Below are positions 40,452 to 50,313 of a stretch of DNA of 64,000 nucleotides, piece by piece. The stretch covers positions 4,526,001 to 4,590,000 of the forward strand of contig CP074402.1 in assembly GCA_018388625.1 (NCBI GenBank), read 5' to 3'. The notes under the pieces are model-generated. The model did not search any database, was not told where the DNA came from, and was given only the letters and a program-made list of their open reading frames with translations. Numbering within the stretch: position 1 is the stretch's first letter; each line of letters opens with the position of its first letter. The position numbers and the translations under genes are program-made. Source of the DNA: Nocardiopsis eucommiae (GTDB lineage Bacteria > Actinomycetota > Actinomycetes > Streptosporangiales > Streptosporangiaceae).

Positions 40452-41126
40452 ATGAGCGCCACGGCCGAAGCCCCCACCGCGGTCGACCCCACGGCCGAAC
40501 CGTTCTCCGCGCGGCTGAAGGCCGCCACCTGGAACGACCACGCGGCCGCCGAGCACCACGGCTTCACCAGGGCCCTCACCGAGGGCGAGCTCCCCCTGGA
40601 CGGCTACACCGCGATGGTCGCCCAGCACTACTTCGCGTACGTCGCCCTGGAGCGCGTCGGCCGCCAGCTCATCGAGGACCCCGTCGCCGGCCGCTTCCAC
40701 TACCCCGAACTGGAACGCGTCCCCGCTCTGGAGACCGACCTCGCCCACCTGCTCGGCGCCGACTGGCGCGACCACGTCTCCCCCACCCCGGCCACCCGGA
40801 CCTACGTCGCGCGCATCGAACAGATGGCCGACCACCCCGCGGGGTTCGTCGCGCACCACTACACCCGCTACCTGGGCGACGTCTCCGGCGGCCAGTTCAT
40901 CCGGCGGATCGCGGCCGGAGCGTACGGCCTCTCGGACGACGCCGGCGTGGCCTTCTACGTCTTCGACGCCCTGGGCAGCCTCCCCAAGTTCCGGGCCGGG
41001 TACCGGGAGCGCCTCGACTCCCTGGACCTCGACGAGCGCACCGCCGACCTCCTCGTCCGGGAGACCCGGCTGGCCTACCAACTCAACACCGAGGTGCTCG
41101 CGGACCTCGGCAGGCGGCACGCCTGA
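40452..41126 (+). CDS. Heme oxygenase, biliverdin-producing
   Basis: 224 aa, intact. It opens heme to biliverdin, CO and iron, using electrons from a reductase. The proximal His is in TWNDHAAAEHHGF near residue 31, and the distal-helix motif GDVSGGQ is present, as in HmuO. The ATG at 40452 follows GAAGGTG. Iron recovery from heme is the likely role. The TetR gene lies 69 bp downstream in the same direction and may be co-transcribed. No heme uptake gene is nearby. Confidence 0.93.
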   Translation: MSATAEAPTAVDPTAEPFSARLKAATWNDHAAAEHHGFTRALTEGELPLDGYTAMVAQHYFAYVALERVGRQLIEDPVAGRFHYPELERVPALETDLAHLLGADWRDHVSPTPATRTYVARIEQMADHPAGFVAHHYTRYLGDVSGGQFIRRIAAGAYGLSDDAGVAFYVFDALGSLPKFRAGYRERLDSLDLDERTADLLVRETRLAYQLNTEVLADLGRRHA

Positions 41127-41195
41127 ACCGGACCCGCGCCCCCGGCCGCGCCCGGGGAACATCCGGCACTCCCCTGGCGTGCCACCATAGGAGTC

Positions 41196-41852
41196 ATGCC
41201 CAAGATCACGGCTCCGACCATCGCCGCTCACCGTGCCCGCACACGGGAGCGCATCATGGACGCCGTCGAGCAGCTGACCAGGTCGCAGGGGATCGACCGC
41301 ATCTCCATGACCGACGTGGCCAACGCGGCGGGCATCACCCGCACCGCGCTGTACAACTACTTCCCGGACAAGCCCGCGCTGCTCCTCGCCTTCACCGAGC
41401 AGGTCAGCAGCGCGTTCGTCGAGCGCTACAAGCGCGAGCTCCCCTCGGGGGTCTCCGCCGCCCGCCGCCTGTCGGCCTTCGTCCGCCTCCAGCTGGAAGG
41501 CATCGTCGCGCACCCGCACCCGCCCGCCGCCGAGCTGGGTGCCAGCCTGGGGCCCGACGCCTACCAGGCGCTGGCCGCGCACGTGGCCCCGATGCAGCGC
41601 CTGCTCACCGAGATCCTGGAGGAGGGCGCCGCCGCCGGGGAGTTCGACCGCCTGCCCGCCGAACGCGTCGCGGGGCTGACCCTGTCCATGGTGGGCTCGC
41701 AGCGGCTGCCCCTGGTCAACGGTGAGGTCGACATCGACGGCACCCACTCCCTGGTGACCCGTTTCGTGCTCCGCGCCCTCGGTGTGAGGACCGAAACGGT
41801 GGACACGATCCTCCCCTCGAACCATCAGATGGACACACAGAGTTCTGACTGA
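41196..41852 (+). CDS. TetR-family transcriptional regulator
   Basis: 218 aa, intact, with TAGGAG before the ATG. The N-terminal HTH has RERIMDAVEQL, MTDVANAAGITRTALYNYFPDK. The C-terminal half is an all-helical ligand domain. By position it probably represses the heme oxygenase operon through the TGACA-type dyads upstream, possibly in answer to heme or iron; this is inference. Confidence 0.88.
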   Translation: MPKITAPTIAAHRARTRERIMDAVEQLTRSQGIDRISMTDVANAAGITRTALYNYFPDKPALLLAFTEQVSSAFVERYKRELPSGVSAARRLSAFVRLQLEGIVAHPHPPAAELGASLGPDAYQALAAHVAPMQRLLTEILEEGAAAGEFDRLPAERVAGLTLSMVGSQRLPLVNGEVDIDGTHSLVTRFVLRALGVRTETVDTILPSNHQMDTQSSD

Positions 41853-42003
41853 ATCACCCTCAGTCATAAGGGTCAGGTTCTAACTGAAGGGTGGCCGTGA
41901 GCGGCCATGGCCCGGCGGCATGAAGCCCTCGGAAGCGGGAACGACCGGCACTGCCCGACCCCCACCCGGGCGTACCCGTCCGACCGCCGCCGAGTTCAGT
42001 TAG
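41842..42003. promoter_or_regulatory. Repeated GTTCTrACTGAA elements before the small membrane protein gene
   Basis: GTTCTGACTGAA (41842-41853) recurs as GTTCTAACTGAA at 41877-41888, and the inverse TTCAGTTAG stands at 41995-42003. The first copy overlaps the TetR stop codon. A regulator of the next gene is suspected. The intervening bases hold no ORF of note. Confidence 0.4.
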
Positions 42004-42015
42004 GCCCTCCTCCTC

Positions 42016-42270
42016 GTGTCCCTCACACTGATCGCCTTCGGCGCCGCTTTGGTGTCGCTCGCCCTCTTCAACAAGGTGCCCCGTTTCGTGCCCGGTCGCC
42101 TGCCCGATCCACGCTCCGCCGGTGGGGTCGCCACCGCGCAACGCACCGGCACGCCCCCACGGGTGTGCCTGGTCTCCGCGCGGCTGACCGAACAGGGGCG
42201 CGCGCTGTTCACCGCGGTGGGCGGGAGCGCGCTGATCGTGGCGTTCTTCCTCAGCCTGTCCGGTCTCTGA
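42016..42270 (+). CDS. Small membrane protein (84 aa)
   Basis: Two hydrophobic segments, about residues 2-18 (LTLIAFGAALVSLALF) and 64-83 (AVGGSALIVAFFLSLSG), are joined by a basic, Pro-rich loop. I do not recognise the family. The GTG at 42016 has no clear ribosome site. The topology and the repeated elements upstream argue that it is real. Confidence 0.45.
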   Translation: MSLTLIAFGAALVSLALFNKVPRFVPGRLPDPRSAGGVATAQRTGTPPRVCLVSARLTEQGRALFTAVGGSALIVAFFLSLSGL

Positions 42271-42294
42271 CCGCACCGGCCCGAAGCGGCCGGT

Positions 42295-43217
42295 TCAGCG
42301 CGCGCGGCCCCGGTGGCCGCCGTGCACTCCGGCCAGACGCAGCAGCAGCCCGCCCGCGGCGGTGGCCGCGATCCCTCCGGTCACCGCCGCGGCCGCGGCC
42401 ACCCGGCGCCGCAGCCGGGCCCCGCGCCGCGCGGCCGACTCCGCGACCTCCCTGTCGGTGTCACGGAAGGCGCCCCCGCACAGCGCCGCGTCCAGCTCGC
42501 TCCGGCGCCAGCGCGCGTTCCAGGTGTTCAGGGGAGCCAGGCCACCGGTCAGGGGCGTGGTCCGGGGCTTCCAGCGCACCGGCTCGCCCGGTGCGTCCTC
42601 CGCCGACGACCCGACGGCCCGGAGCAGGCGCGGCTCCGGCCCCGTGTAGCGCAGCTCGCCGGGGGCGTTCGCGATCATCTCCACGAGCAGCCTGGCGCAG
42701 GCGCGCGCGTCACCGAGCGCCGTGTGCTGACCGGTGGGCCACTCCCCGCTGAGCAGGTGGGTGGCGCGCGGCAGCGAGTAGCGCGGCAGGTCCAGCTGCG
42801 ACCGCAGGGCGCGCAGCGTGCACAGCCCCGACAGCCCGCGCGGCAGCCCCGCGGGCACCAGCTCCGCGGTGAGGAAGCGCTCCTCGAAGTCCAGGTTGTG
42901 ACAGACCACCACGGCGCCGGAGAGCAGCTGGGAGACGCGGGGCACGATCGTCTCCACTCGCGGGGCGCCGACGACGTCGCCCTCCCCGATCCCGTGGAAC
43001 TCCTGTCCGCTGACGGGGGCCCGGGGTCCACCAGAGTGCTGAACTCCTCCACGAGGGTGCCGTCCCCGCGCACCCTCACCACCGCGATCTCGACCAACCG
43101 CGCGCCCTCGCGCGGATCCAGCCCGGTCGTCTCGACGTCGAGTACCGCGTACTCCAGGTCCGCCGCCCGCGTGCCGACCCTTCTCCGGGTCAGTGCGCCC
43201 GTCCGCAGCGTTCCCAT
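42295..43217 (-). CDS. DnaQ-like 3'-5' exonuclease with C-terminal hydrophobic tail
   Basis: About 307 aa. The DEDDh exonuclease motifs are VLDVETTGLD (Exo I), CHNLDFEERFL (Exo II) and QHTALGDARA (Exo III). The frame breaks near 43020 after LVDPG; one added base rejoins it. The C-terminal 100 residues are outside the exonuclease fold and end in an Ala/Gly hydrophobic segment (AAAAAVTGGIAATAAGGLL) that may be a membrane anchor, unusual for a DNA exonuclease. It is not the core polymerase subunit by context. ATG at 43217. Confidence 0.8.
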
Positions 43218-43418
43218 CGTCTGTCCCTACTCCCTGTGGTCGATCAACGTCGGCTCACGACCCTACTGCCCGTGCCCGACACCGGCCGCCGCACGGGGCG
43301 AGGGCCCCACGGACGGCACACCGCCGAACGGGAAGAAGGAGGGGTGTGTGTACGTTTTGACGCGTGCCCGGGAGCAACGGGCACGAACCGCACAGCCTCA
43401 ACGGCGAGGAGAAGCCGC

Positions 43419-44378
43419 ATGAACCAGTCACCGCTGCCCAGCTACGCCCCCTGGCCGAGGTCGTCCGGTCCGGGATGCGCGAGGGCGTGCACTACGGAGC
43501 GGTGATCGGTCTCTCCGCCGAGGGTGAGATCGCCTACGCGCGCGGCCCCGTGCACGACCCCATGTTCCCCCGTTCCTCCGCAAAGCCCTTCCAGGCGCTC
43601 GCCATGCTGCGTGCGGGCGCCCTGCTGGAGGGCCCCTCCCTGGCGATCGCCGCGGGCAGCCACGGGGGCGAGGAGTTCCACGCCGCCGAGGCGGAGCGCG
43701 TCCTGGCCTCCGTGGGACTCACCGCCGACGCCCTCCAGTGCCCGCCCGCCGTCCCCGGCGCGCCCACCGCCCGTCGGGCGTTCGTCGCCGCCGGGCGCAC
43801 ACCCGAGCCCCGGTACATGAACTGTTCCGGCAAGCACGCGGGCATGCTCGCCGCCTGCGTCGCCCAGGGGTGGAGCACGGACGACTACCTCGACCCCGAG
43901 CACCCCTCCAGCTGCTCGTCCGCGAGGCCACCGAGGACATGTGCGGGGAGAGCGTCACCCACACCGCCGTCGACGGCTGCGGCGCCCCCAGCTCGCCGTC
44001 ACCCTCACCGGCCTGGCCCGGGGCGTCCAGGGGATGCGCCTGTCCCCCGAGGGCACCCACGAGCGCCGGATCATCGAGGCGATGAGCACGCACCCCGAGT
44101 ACGTCTCCGGCCCCGAACGCGTCGACACCGACCTCATGACGCGGATGCCCGGGCTGGTCTCCAAGATCGGGGCGGACGGCGTCCTCGTGCTCAACGCCCC
44201 CACCGGCGAGACCGTCGCGGTCAAGATCAGCGACGGAGACGCGGAGGAGCGATCCCGAGTCGTGGTCGGCCTGACCGCCCTGCGCGCCCTGGGCGTGGAC
44301 GTCGGCCCGGTGAGCGACCGCCTGACCACGCCGGTGAACGGCGGCGGGGCGCGTGTGGGCGAGGTCCGCGCCCTGTAG
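43419..44378 (+). CDS. Asparaginase (PF06089-type), frame-broken
   Basis: About 320 aa. The start is the ATG at 43419 with GAGGAG eight bases ahead. The run GCCCC-TGG near 43448 lacks one C; restoring it gives MNQSPLPSYAPLAEVVRSG, like other family members. Two more breaks are near 43911 and 43990. Conserved parts include MFPRSSAKPFQALA, AAGSHGGEEFHAAEA, NCSGKHAGMLAAC and the C-terminal PGLVSKIGADG. The family hydrolyses asparagine to aspartate and ammonia. No signal peptide, so cytoplasmic. Confidence 0.84.
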
Positions 44379-44391
44379 TTCTGTTTTCTTT

Positions 44392-44466
44392 GGGCCTCCG
44401 CTTCGCTTCGGCCCGTGTTCGGTTGTACTTGCTTGGGGCCTCCGCTTCGCGTCGGCCCGTGTTCGG
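44392..44466. repeat. Two 31-bp direct repeats in an intergenic region
   Basis: GGGCCTCCGCTTCGC, one variable base, then TCGGCCCGTGTTCGG occurs at 44392-44422 and 44436-44466. A looser relative is at about 32727-32750. The ends GGGCC and GGCCC are complementary, so each unit can fold. Confidence 0.6.
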
Positions 44467-44564
44467 GCGCCCAAGAAGCCAGCTGTTCTTCATCCTCGTC
44501 TACGCCTGGCTCGTTCCTCGCTGGCGGCTTGACTCGTCTTGCAGAACCCTGGCGGCGCCCGAAC
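44461..44564. repeat. Inverted-repeat-bounded intergenic element
   Basis: GTTCGGGCGCC (44461-44471) is exactly inverted at 44554-44564, enclosing 82 bp. The interior shares CTCGTCTTGC and CCTGGCGGC with the element at 10430-10609, hinting at one dispersed repeat family. The 300-bp gap between the asparaginase and reductase genes holds no coding frame. Confidence 0.45.
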
Positions 44565-44679
44565 GAGCACCCCACTGTGGTGGAGGTGTGCGGGCGGGAC
44601 TCACGGCTGGCGGCCGGGATCTGATCGACGTGAATGTGACTAGTCTCCGTGACGACGGGACGACTGTAAGGAGAGATCG

Positions 44680-45943
44680 GTGTCGGACACCCTGAACGAG
44701 ATCGTCATCGCCGGTGCGGGCATGGCTGGCCTGCACGCGGCCGAGGCCCTGCGGGAGCGGGGGTTCGAGGGGCGTCTGACCCTGGTCGGCGAGGAGGCCC
44801 ACCGGCCCTACTCGCGGCCTCCGCTGTCCAAGGAGGCCCTGACCGGCGTCGGTCTGGACCCGGCCCACGGCGGCCCCGGCTGGTTGGCCGGGCATCGTGG
44901 GCTCCAGTTGCGTGAGGACTCCGTCATCGACGGCCTCGACCTGGACTTCCGCCTCGATACCCGAGTCGTGGGGTTGGACCCGGCGGCACGGGAGGTACGC
45001 GTCCAGGGACCCGGCGAGGAGGGTTCGCTGCGCTACGACGGACTGATCGTGGCCACCGGGGCGCGGGCCCGGCGTCCGGACACCGACCTGGCGGGGGTGC
45101 ACGTCCTGCGCACCCTGGACGACGCCGAGGCGGTCCGGGCGGCCTTCGACTCCGCCGGGCACCTGGTGGTGGTCGGAGCGGGGTTCGTCGGCGCGGAGGT
45201 GGCCGCGAGCGCCCGCGCCGTGGGCATGGAGGTCACGCTGATCGAGGCGGCGACCACCCCGCTGACCCGGGTGGTCGACCCCCGGATCGGCGGGATCCTC
45301 ACCGACCTGCACCGGGAGAACGGCGTGGACGTGCGCCTCGGTGTGGGCGTGAGCGCGTTCGAGGGGTCGGGCCGGGTGGAGCGGGTCCGGTTGGCGGACG
45401 GCTCCGCGATCGACGCCTCCCTGGTGGTGGCCGGTGTGGGCGTGCACCTGAACACCGAGTGGTTGCGCGGTTCGGGCGTCGCGTTGTTCGAGGACGGGTC
45501 GGTGGTGTGCGACCGGTACTCCGAGACCTCCGTACCGAACGTGTACGCGGTCGGGGACCTCGCCAACTGGCCGCACCCGCGCTACGGCGGCCGGATCCGG
45601 CTGGAGCACTGGACCAACGCCAGCGAACAGGGGAGGCGGCCGCCCGCAACCTGCTCGCCGGATCGGGGCGGACGCCGTTCACCCCGGTGCCCTATTTCTG
45701 GTCCGACCAGTACCGGAAGAAGATCCAGCTCCTGGGCCAGGGCGCGCCCGCCGATGAGGTCGCCTTCGTGCACGGGTCACCGGAGGACCGAAAGTTCGTC
45801 GCGTTCCTGGGGCGTGGGGGATGCTCACCGGTGTGCTCGGGCTGCGCTCCACCCCACGCACCATGCGTTACCGCGGCCTGTTGGAGAAGCCCACCACCTG
45901 GGACGAGGCCCTCGCCGTGGCGGGGGTCACCCCGTCACGGTGA
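44680..45943 (+). CDS. NAD(P)H-dependent ferredoxin reductase, FAD-binding
   Basis: About 421 aa from the GTG at 44680, preceded by AAGGAGAG. FAD site GAGMAGLHAAEALRERG with PYSRPPLSKE, NAD(P) site VVGAGFVGAEVAASA, and ATGARARRP and VGDLANWPH, as in rhodocoxin/putidaredoxin reductases. The frame breaks near 45632 (AGGGG) and 45818 (TGGGG); each needs one G. The end overlaps the convergent ferredoxin gene by 17 bp. It probably reduces that ferredoxin, for a P450 or other oxygenase not in the window. Confidence 0.88.
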
Positions 45944-46118
45944 CGGCCTGCTTGGGGCACGTCCGCTGCGCCCTGAGGACCTTCTCGCGGAGCTCCTCGC
46001 CCGGCTCCTCGGTCAGGAGGTACAGGAAGTCGTCGTCCCTGACCTCGAACACCTCGGGGGCGGCGGCCATGCACAGGGCGTTGCTCTCGCACCGGTCGTA
46101 GTCGACCTCTACTCGCAT
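45927..46118 (-). CDS. Small [3Fe-4S]-type ferredoxin
   Basis: 63 aa, intact. Three cluster Cys are at positions 10 and 16 (CESNALC) and near the C-terminus (CPKQA). This pattern, without the fourth Cys, fits [3Fe-4S] ferredoxins of actinobacterial P450 systems. The ATG at 46118 has GGAGAGAAGG upstream. Convergent overlap with the reductase gene makes the pair opposite in strand but linked in function. Confidence 0.9.
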   Translation of the reverse strand: MRVEVDYDRCESNALCMAAAPEVFEVRDDDFLYLLTEEPGEELREKVLRAQRTCPKQAVTVTG

Positions 46119-46275
46119 CTGGTCCTTCTCTCCTGGGCCGTGGGCCCGTGGGGGTCTGCGGGTGGCAACACCCTAACCACGAACCCACCGGGCGCGACCG
46201 CCGTCACGCCCGACGGCACCAACAGTGCCGAACCGCCGCCGAGGGGTCGCGCCCGGGCGGGCGCGACCCCGTCCG

Positions 46276-47232
46276 CTACTCGGCGAAGCGGTCGGTGGCC
46301 TCGATGAGGAGGTCGAGGATGCCGGGCTCGCTGAAGGCGTGCCCCGCGTCGTCGACGATGTGGAAGTCCGCCTCCGGCCAGGCACGGTGCAGGTCATAGG
46401 CGGTGCGCACCGGGGTGCACACGTCGTAGCGTCCCTGGATGATCACGCCGGGGATGTGCCGGATGCTCTCGGCGCCCTCGATGAGCTGCTCGGGGGTGAA
46501 GAACCCCTTGTTGTGGAAGTAGTGGTTCTCGATCCGGGCGAAGGCCAGGGCGTAGTCCTCGTCCGCGTGGTGTTCGCGCAGCACCGGGTTGGGACGCAGC
46601 GTGATCGTCGAGCCCTCCCACACGCTCCACGCGCGGGCCGCCGCCAGGCGCACCTCCCGGTCCGGGGACTCCAGTCGGCGCGCGTAGGCGCTGATCAGGT
46701 CGTCCCGCTCCTCCTCCGGGATGGGCTCCAGGTAGGACTCCCACAGGTCCGGGAAGAGGTTCGAGGCGCCCTCCTGGTAGAACCAGCGCAGTTCCTGGTC
46801 CCGCAGGGTGAAGATGCCGCGCACGATCAGCTCGGTGACGCGGTCGGGGTGCTTCTGCGCGTAGGCGAGCGCCAGACAGCTGCCCCAGGAGCCGCCGAAG
46901 ACCTGCCAGGCCTCCACACCGATCATCTCGCGCAGGCGCTCGATGTCCTCGACCAACGCCCACGTGGTGTTGGTGGCCAGGTCGGCGTCCATGCGGCTGG
47001 CGTGCGGGGTGGACCGTCCGCAGTTGCGCTGGTCGAACAGGAGGATCCGGTACTTCTCCGGGTCGAAGAGCCGTCGGTGGTCGGGGGTGCATCCGCCGCC
47101 CGGGCCGCCGTGCAGGAACACCACCGGCTTGCCCGCCGGGTTTCCGCACAGCTCCCAGTAGACGCGGTGTCCGTCACCGACGTCGAGCATGCCCGAGTCG
47201 TACGGCTCGATGGGCGGGTACAGGGTGCGCAC
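46276..47232 (-). CDS. pip: Proline iminopeptidase
   Basis: 318 aa, intact. An alpha/beta hydrolase of peptidase family S33 that releases N-terminal proline. Motifs: HGGPGGGC for the oxyanion hole, DQRNCGRSTPH, nucleophile GGSWGS, acid in QGRYDVCTP and base in DDAGHAF. No signal peptide, so cytoplasmic. The GTG at 47232 follows AAGGG. The DUF4429 gene ends 31 bp upstream on the same strand. Confidence 0.94.
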   Translation of the reverse strand: MRTLYPPIEPYDSGMLDVGDGHRVYWELCGNPAGKPVVFLHGGPGGGCTPDHRRLFDPEKYRILLFDQRNCGRSTPHASRMDADLATNTTWALVEDIERLREMIGVEAWQVFGGSWGSCLALAYAQKHPDRVTELIVRGIFTLRDQELRWFYQEGASNLFPDLWESYLEPIPEEERDDLISAYARRLESPDREVRLAAARAWSVWEGSTITLRPNPVLREHHADEDYALAFARIENHYFHNKGFFTPEQLIEGAESIRHIPGVIIQGRYDVCTPVRTAYDLHRAWPEADFHIVDDAGHAFSEPGILDLLIEATDRFAE

Positions 47233-47263
47233 AGGGTGGCCCTTTCGTGGTGGTGGCTGGGAG

Positions 47264-48165
47264 TCAGAGCCGGTCGAGGAGCTCGGCCTTCTTGCTGCTG
47301 AACTCGCTGTCGGTCAGCAGCCCCTCGGCGTGGAGGCTGCCGAGCTCGCGGATCTTCGCGAAGATCTCGTCGCTGCCCTCGGCCGGGGGCGCCGCCGCCA
47401 GTTCGGGGGCGCCCCCGACGGTTCGTCGGCGTCCTCCTCACCGGCCAGGGCGATGTGGGTGTTGACGGTGGCGGCCATCAACAGGCTCTCCTCGCTGCCC
47501 TTGAGGCCGTGGGAGGCCAGCGTGAAGAAGTCGTTCTCCAGACCGGAGGCCTCGGGCATGGTCACCCCGCGCAGCACGACCCGGAGGAAGCCCTCGTCGA
47601 AGTCGCGCTGGGGGAACCACTGGAGGGAGTCGATCTCGGAGACGGCGAACTCGCGCGACTTCTCCTGGCCCTTGGCGGTGCTGGCCATCCAGCCGTCCCA
47701 CACCAGCCGCACCCGTTCGCCGTCGAAGGACGCCGAGCCCTCTCCGGTGCGCGCCTGATAGGGCAGCCCCGCCACCAGGGCCCTGGCGACCTGGGCGAGA
47801 TCGATCGGGGAGGAGCGGGCCTCCCGGGCGTAACGGGCCGACTCGGTGATGCGGTCGGCGCAGTACTCCGCGACCAGCTCGCGTTCGTGCGGGCCGGTCA
47901 GGACCAGGGGCGTGGAGGCCCCGCCGCTGCCGCCGGTCTCCAGCGGGGCGTAGGGGTCGGCTCCCTCCACCAGGCGCAGCCGGAGCCGCCAGCCCTGCTT
48001 GCGGTCACCCGGGTCGAACTCCACGTCGTGTACGGCGCTCAGCGGCACGGAGCAGTGGCCCAACGCCTTGAACAGGGCGGGGACCTTACGACCGGTACCG
48101 AAACCGATCCGCACCGTCTCCTCGTCGAAGCGCCAGATGGCGTGGTGTCCGTGCAGTTCCTCCAT
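47264..48165 (-). CDS. DUF4429 protein with C-terminal SHOCT domain
   Basis: About 300 aa. Two tandem beta-rich DUF4429 repeats, one from residue 1 (HAIWRFDEETVRIGF) and one from about residue 135 (GEGSASFDGERVRLVW), each resemble PH-like folds. After a frame break near 47405 the C-terminus reads IRELGSLHAEGLLTDSEF and SKKAELLDRL, a SHOCT helix pair used for oligomerisation. The function is unknown. ATG at 48165. Confidence 0.83.
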
Positions 48166-48375
48166 GGCAGACCATCCTAGAGGGGCCGGTGCTGGACGGA
48201 CATCCCGGATTCCGCGCCCCGGGGCTCCCGATCAGTACCGGGACCGACGCGACCGATGGGTCGGGATGTCCGGTTCCGGGTAGAACCGGGGCACACCTCG
48301 TCTGGCCACCCGTCCGGTGGCCGGGAGCCCGTGAGCGGCGCGCTCCGCGTGCCGCCCCCGAACCGGAGGCCTTCG

Positions 48376-50090
48376 ATGTCGCACGAGATGTCCGAGGGGG
48401 CACGGGAGTTCCGCGCCGCGCGGGACCTGCTCCTACAGCACCGGGAGGACCAGGAGACGGCCCACCGGGAGTTCACGTGGCCCCGGCCGGAACGGTTCAA
48501 CTGGGCGCTGGACCACTTCGACCACGTGGCCGCCACCCGCCCCGACCGCACCGCGCTGTGGCTGGTGGAGGCGGACGGCACCGAGACGCACCACACGTAC
48601 CGCCAGATGTCCGAGCGCTCCAACCAGGTGGCGAACTGGCTGATCGGCCAGGGGGTGCACCCCGGCGACCGGATCATGCTCATGCTCGGCAACCAGGTGG
48701 AGCTGTGGGAGACCCTGCTCGCCGCCGTCAAGCTGGGCGCGGTGGTCACGCCGACCGCCACCAACCTGTCCGACGCCGACCTGGTGGACCGGCTGGACCG
48801 GGGCGAGGTCGCGCACGTGATCTGCTCGCCCGAGCACACCGAGCGTTTCGAGCTCCTGCGCGGCCACTGGACCCGGATCTGCGTGGGCTACATGGACGGG
48901 TGGCTCAGCTACCCGGACTCGGAGCACTCGGGGTTGGACTTCACCCAGCCCCACCCCACCGAACCGGACGACCCCCTGCTGCTGTACTTCACGTCCGGCA
49001 CCACGGCCCGCCCCAAGCTGGTCACCCACACCCAGAGCTCCTACCCGGTGGGGCACCTGTCCACCATGTACTGGCTGGGGGTACGGCCCGGCGACGTGCA
49101 CCTGAACGTGTCCGCCCCCGGCTGGGCCAAGCACGCCTACAGCAGCGTGTTCGCGCCGTGGAACGCCGAGGCGACGGTGCTGGTGGTCAACCAGGAGCGG
49201 TTCGACCCGGCGACCCTGCTGGACGCGGCGGTACGGTGCGGCGCGCACACGATGTGCGCGCCCCCACGGTGTGGCGGATGCTGGTCCAGGCCGACCTGGG
49301 GGCCTGGAAGGTGCCGCTGCGGGAGGTGGTGGCGGCGGGGGAACCGCTCAACCCGCAGATCGTGGAGTACGTGCGCCAGGCGTGGGGACTCACGGTGCGC
49401 GACGGTTTCGGGCAGACCGAGACCACCCTGCTGGTCGGCAACGGGCCCGGCCAGGAGGTGGTCCCGGGATCCATGGGGCGCCCCATGCCCGGCTACGACG
49501 TCGTCCTGCTCGACACGGAGACGGAGGAGCCCTCGGACACGGGCGAGATCTGCGTGGACCTGGCCGACCGCCCCGTGGGGGTGATGCGCGGCTACGCCGA
49601 CGCCTCCGGCTCCACGCGGGACGTGACGCGGCGCGGACTGTACCGCACCGGTGACATCGCCACGCGGGATTCACTCGGTTCCCTTACCTATATCGGCCGA
49701 ACCGACGACGTGTTCAAGGCCTCGGATTACCGCATCTCACCATTCGAGCTGGAAAGCGTGCTGATCGAGCACGAATACGTGGCCGAGGCCGCCGTGGTGC
49801 CCTCACCGGACCCGCTGCGGCTGTCGGTCGCCAAGGCGTACGTGACGCTGGCCGAGGGTGTGGCGGCCGACGCCCTGACCGCCCGCGCCATCCTCGAGTA
49901 CGCCCGGGAGCGCCTCTCACCCCACAAGAGGGTCCGCCGCCTGGAGTTCACCGACCTGCCCAGGACCTCATCGGGTAAGATCCGCCGGGTCCGCCTGCGC
50001 CGTGCCGAGGCCGAGCGCGGCACGGTCGCGGACGGGGTGCGCAACCCGCACGAGTACTGGGAGGAGGACCTCCCGGGCCTGAAGGACTGA
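48376..50090 (+). CDS. AMP-dependent acyl-CoA synthetase/ligase
   Basis: About 571 aa from the ATG at 48376 (GGAGG six bases before). It activates a carboxylic acid as acyl-AMP, then CoA thioester. Motifs: FTSGTTARPK (P-loop), the adenine site DGFGQTETT, TGDIATRD, KASDYRISPFELE and the catalytic Lys in SSGKIRR. It is closest to medium-chain or benzoate-type ligases (ACSM group) by feel. The frame breaks near 49262 (GCCCCC-ACG). It appears monocistronic. Confidence 0.88.
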
Positions 50091-50313
50091 CGACGCGGGG
50101 CCGGTGGTGCCCCCGCGGAAATGGCGGACGAGCCATTGTGTCTCGCGGGTTGGGACGCCTTCCCGGGAAAGCACCGGTGTGGCCTTTCCCATCCCCGGAT
50201 TCACCGCCGAATTCCCACCGCGACCGTGTCAGCCCCGTCGGACCGCGCTACGGTCGTGGTGCGGCACGGGCATCTGCCGCCAGGCGATCGACGCGATGGG
50301 ACCAGGGGAAACG

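Noticed and set aside
44680..46118. Ferredoxin reductase and ferredoxin as a complete P450 system
   Set aside because: No P450 gene is present nearby. The oxygenase partner must be elsewhere, or the pair serves another enzyme.
50091..50313. Attenuator leader peptide for DAHP synthase
   Set aside because: No short frame with clustered Trp, Phe or Tyr codons and no paired terminator/antiterminator is visible.
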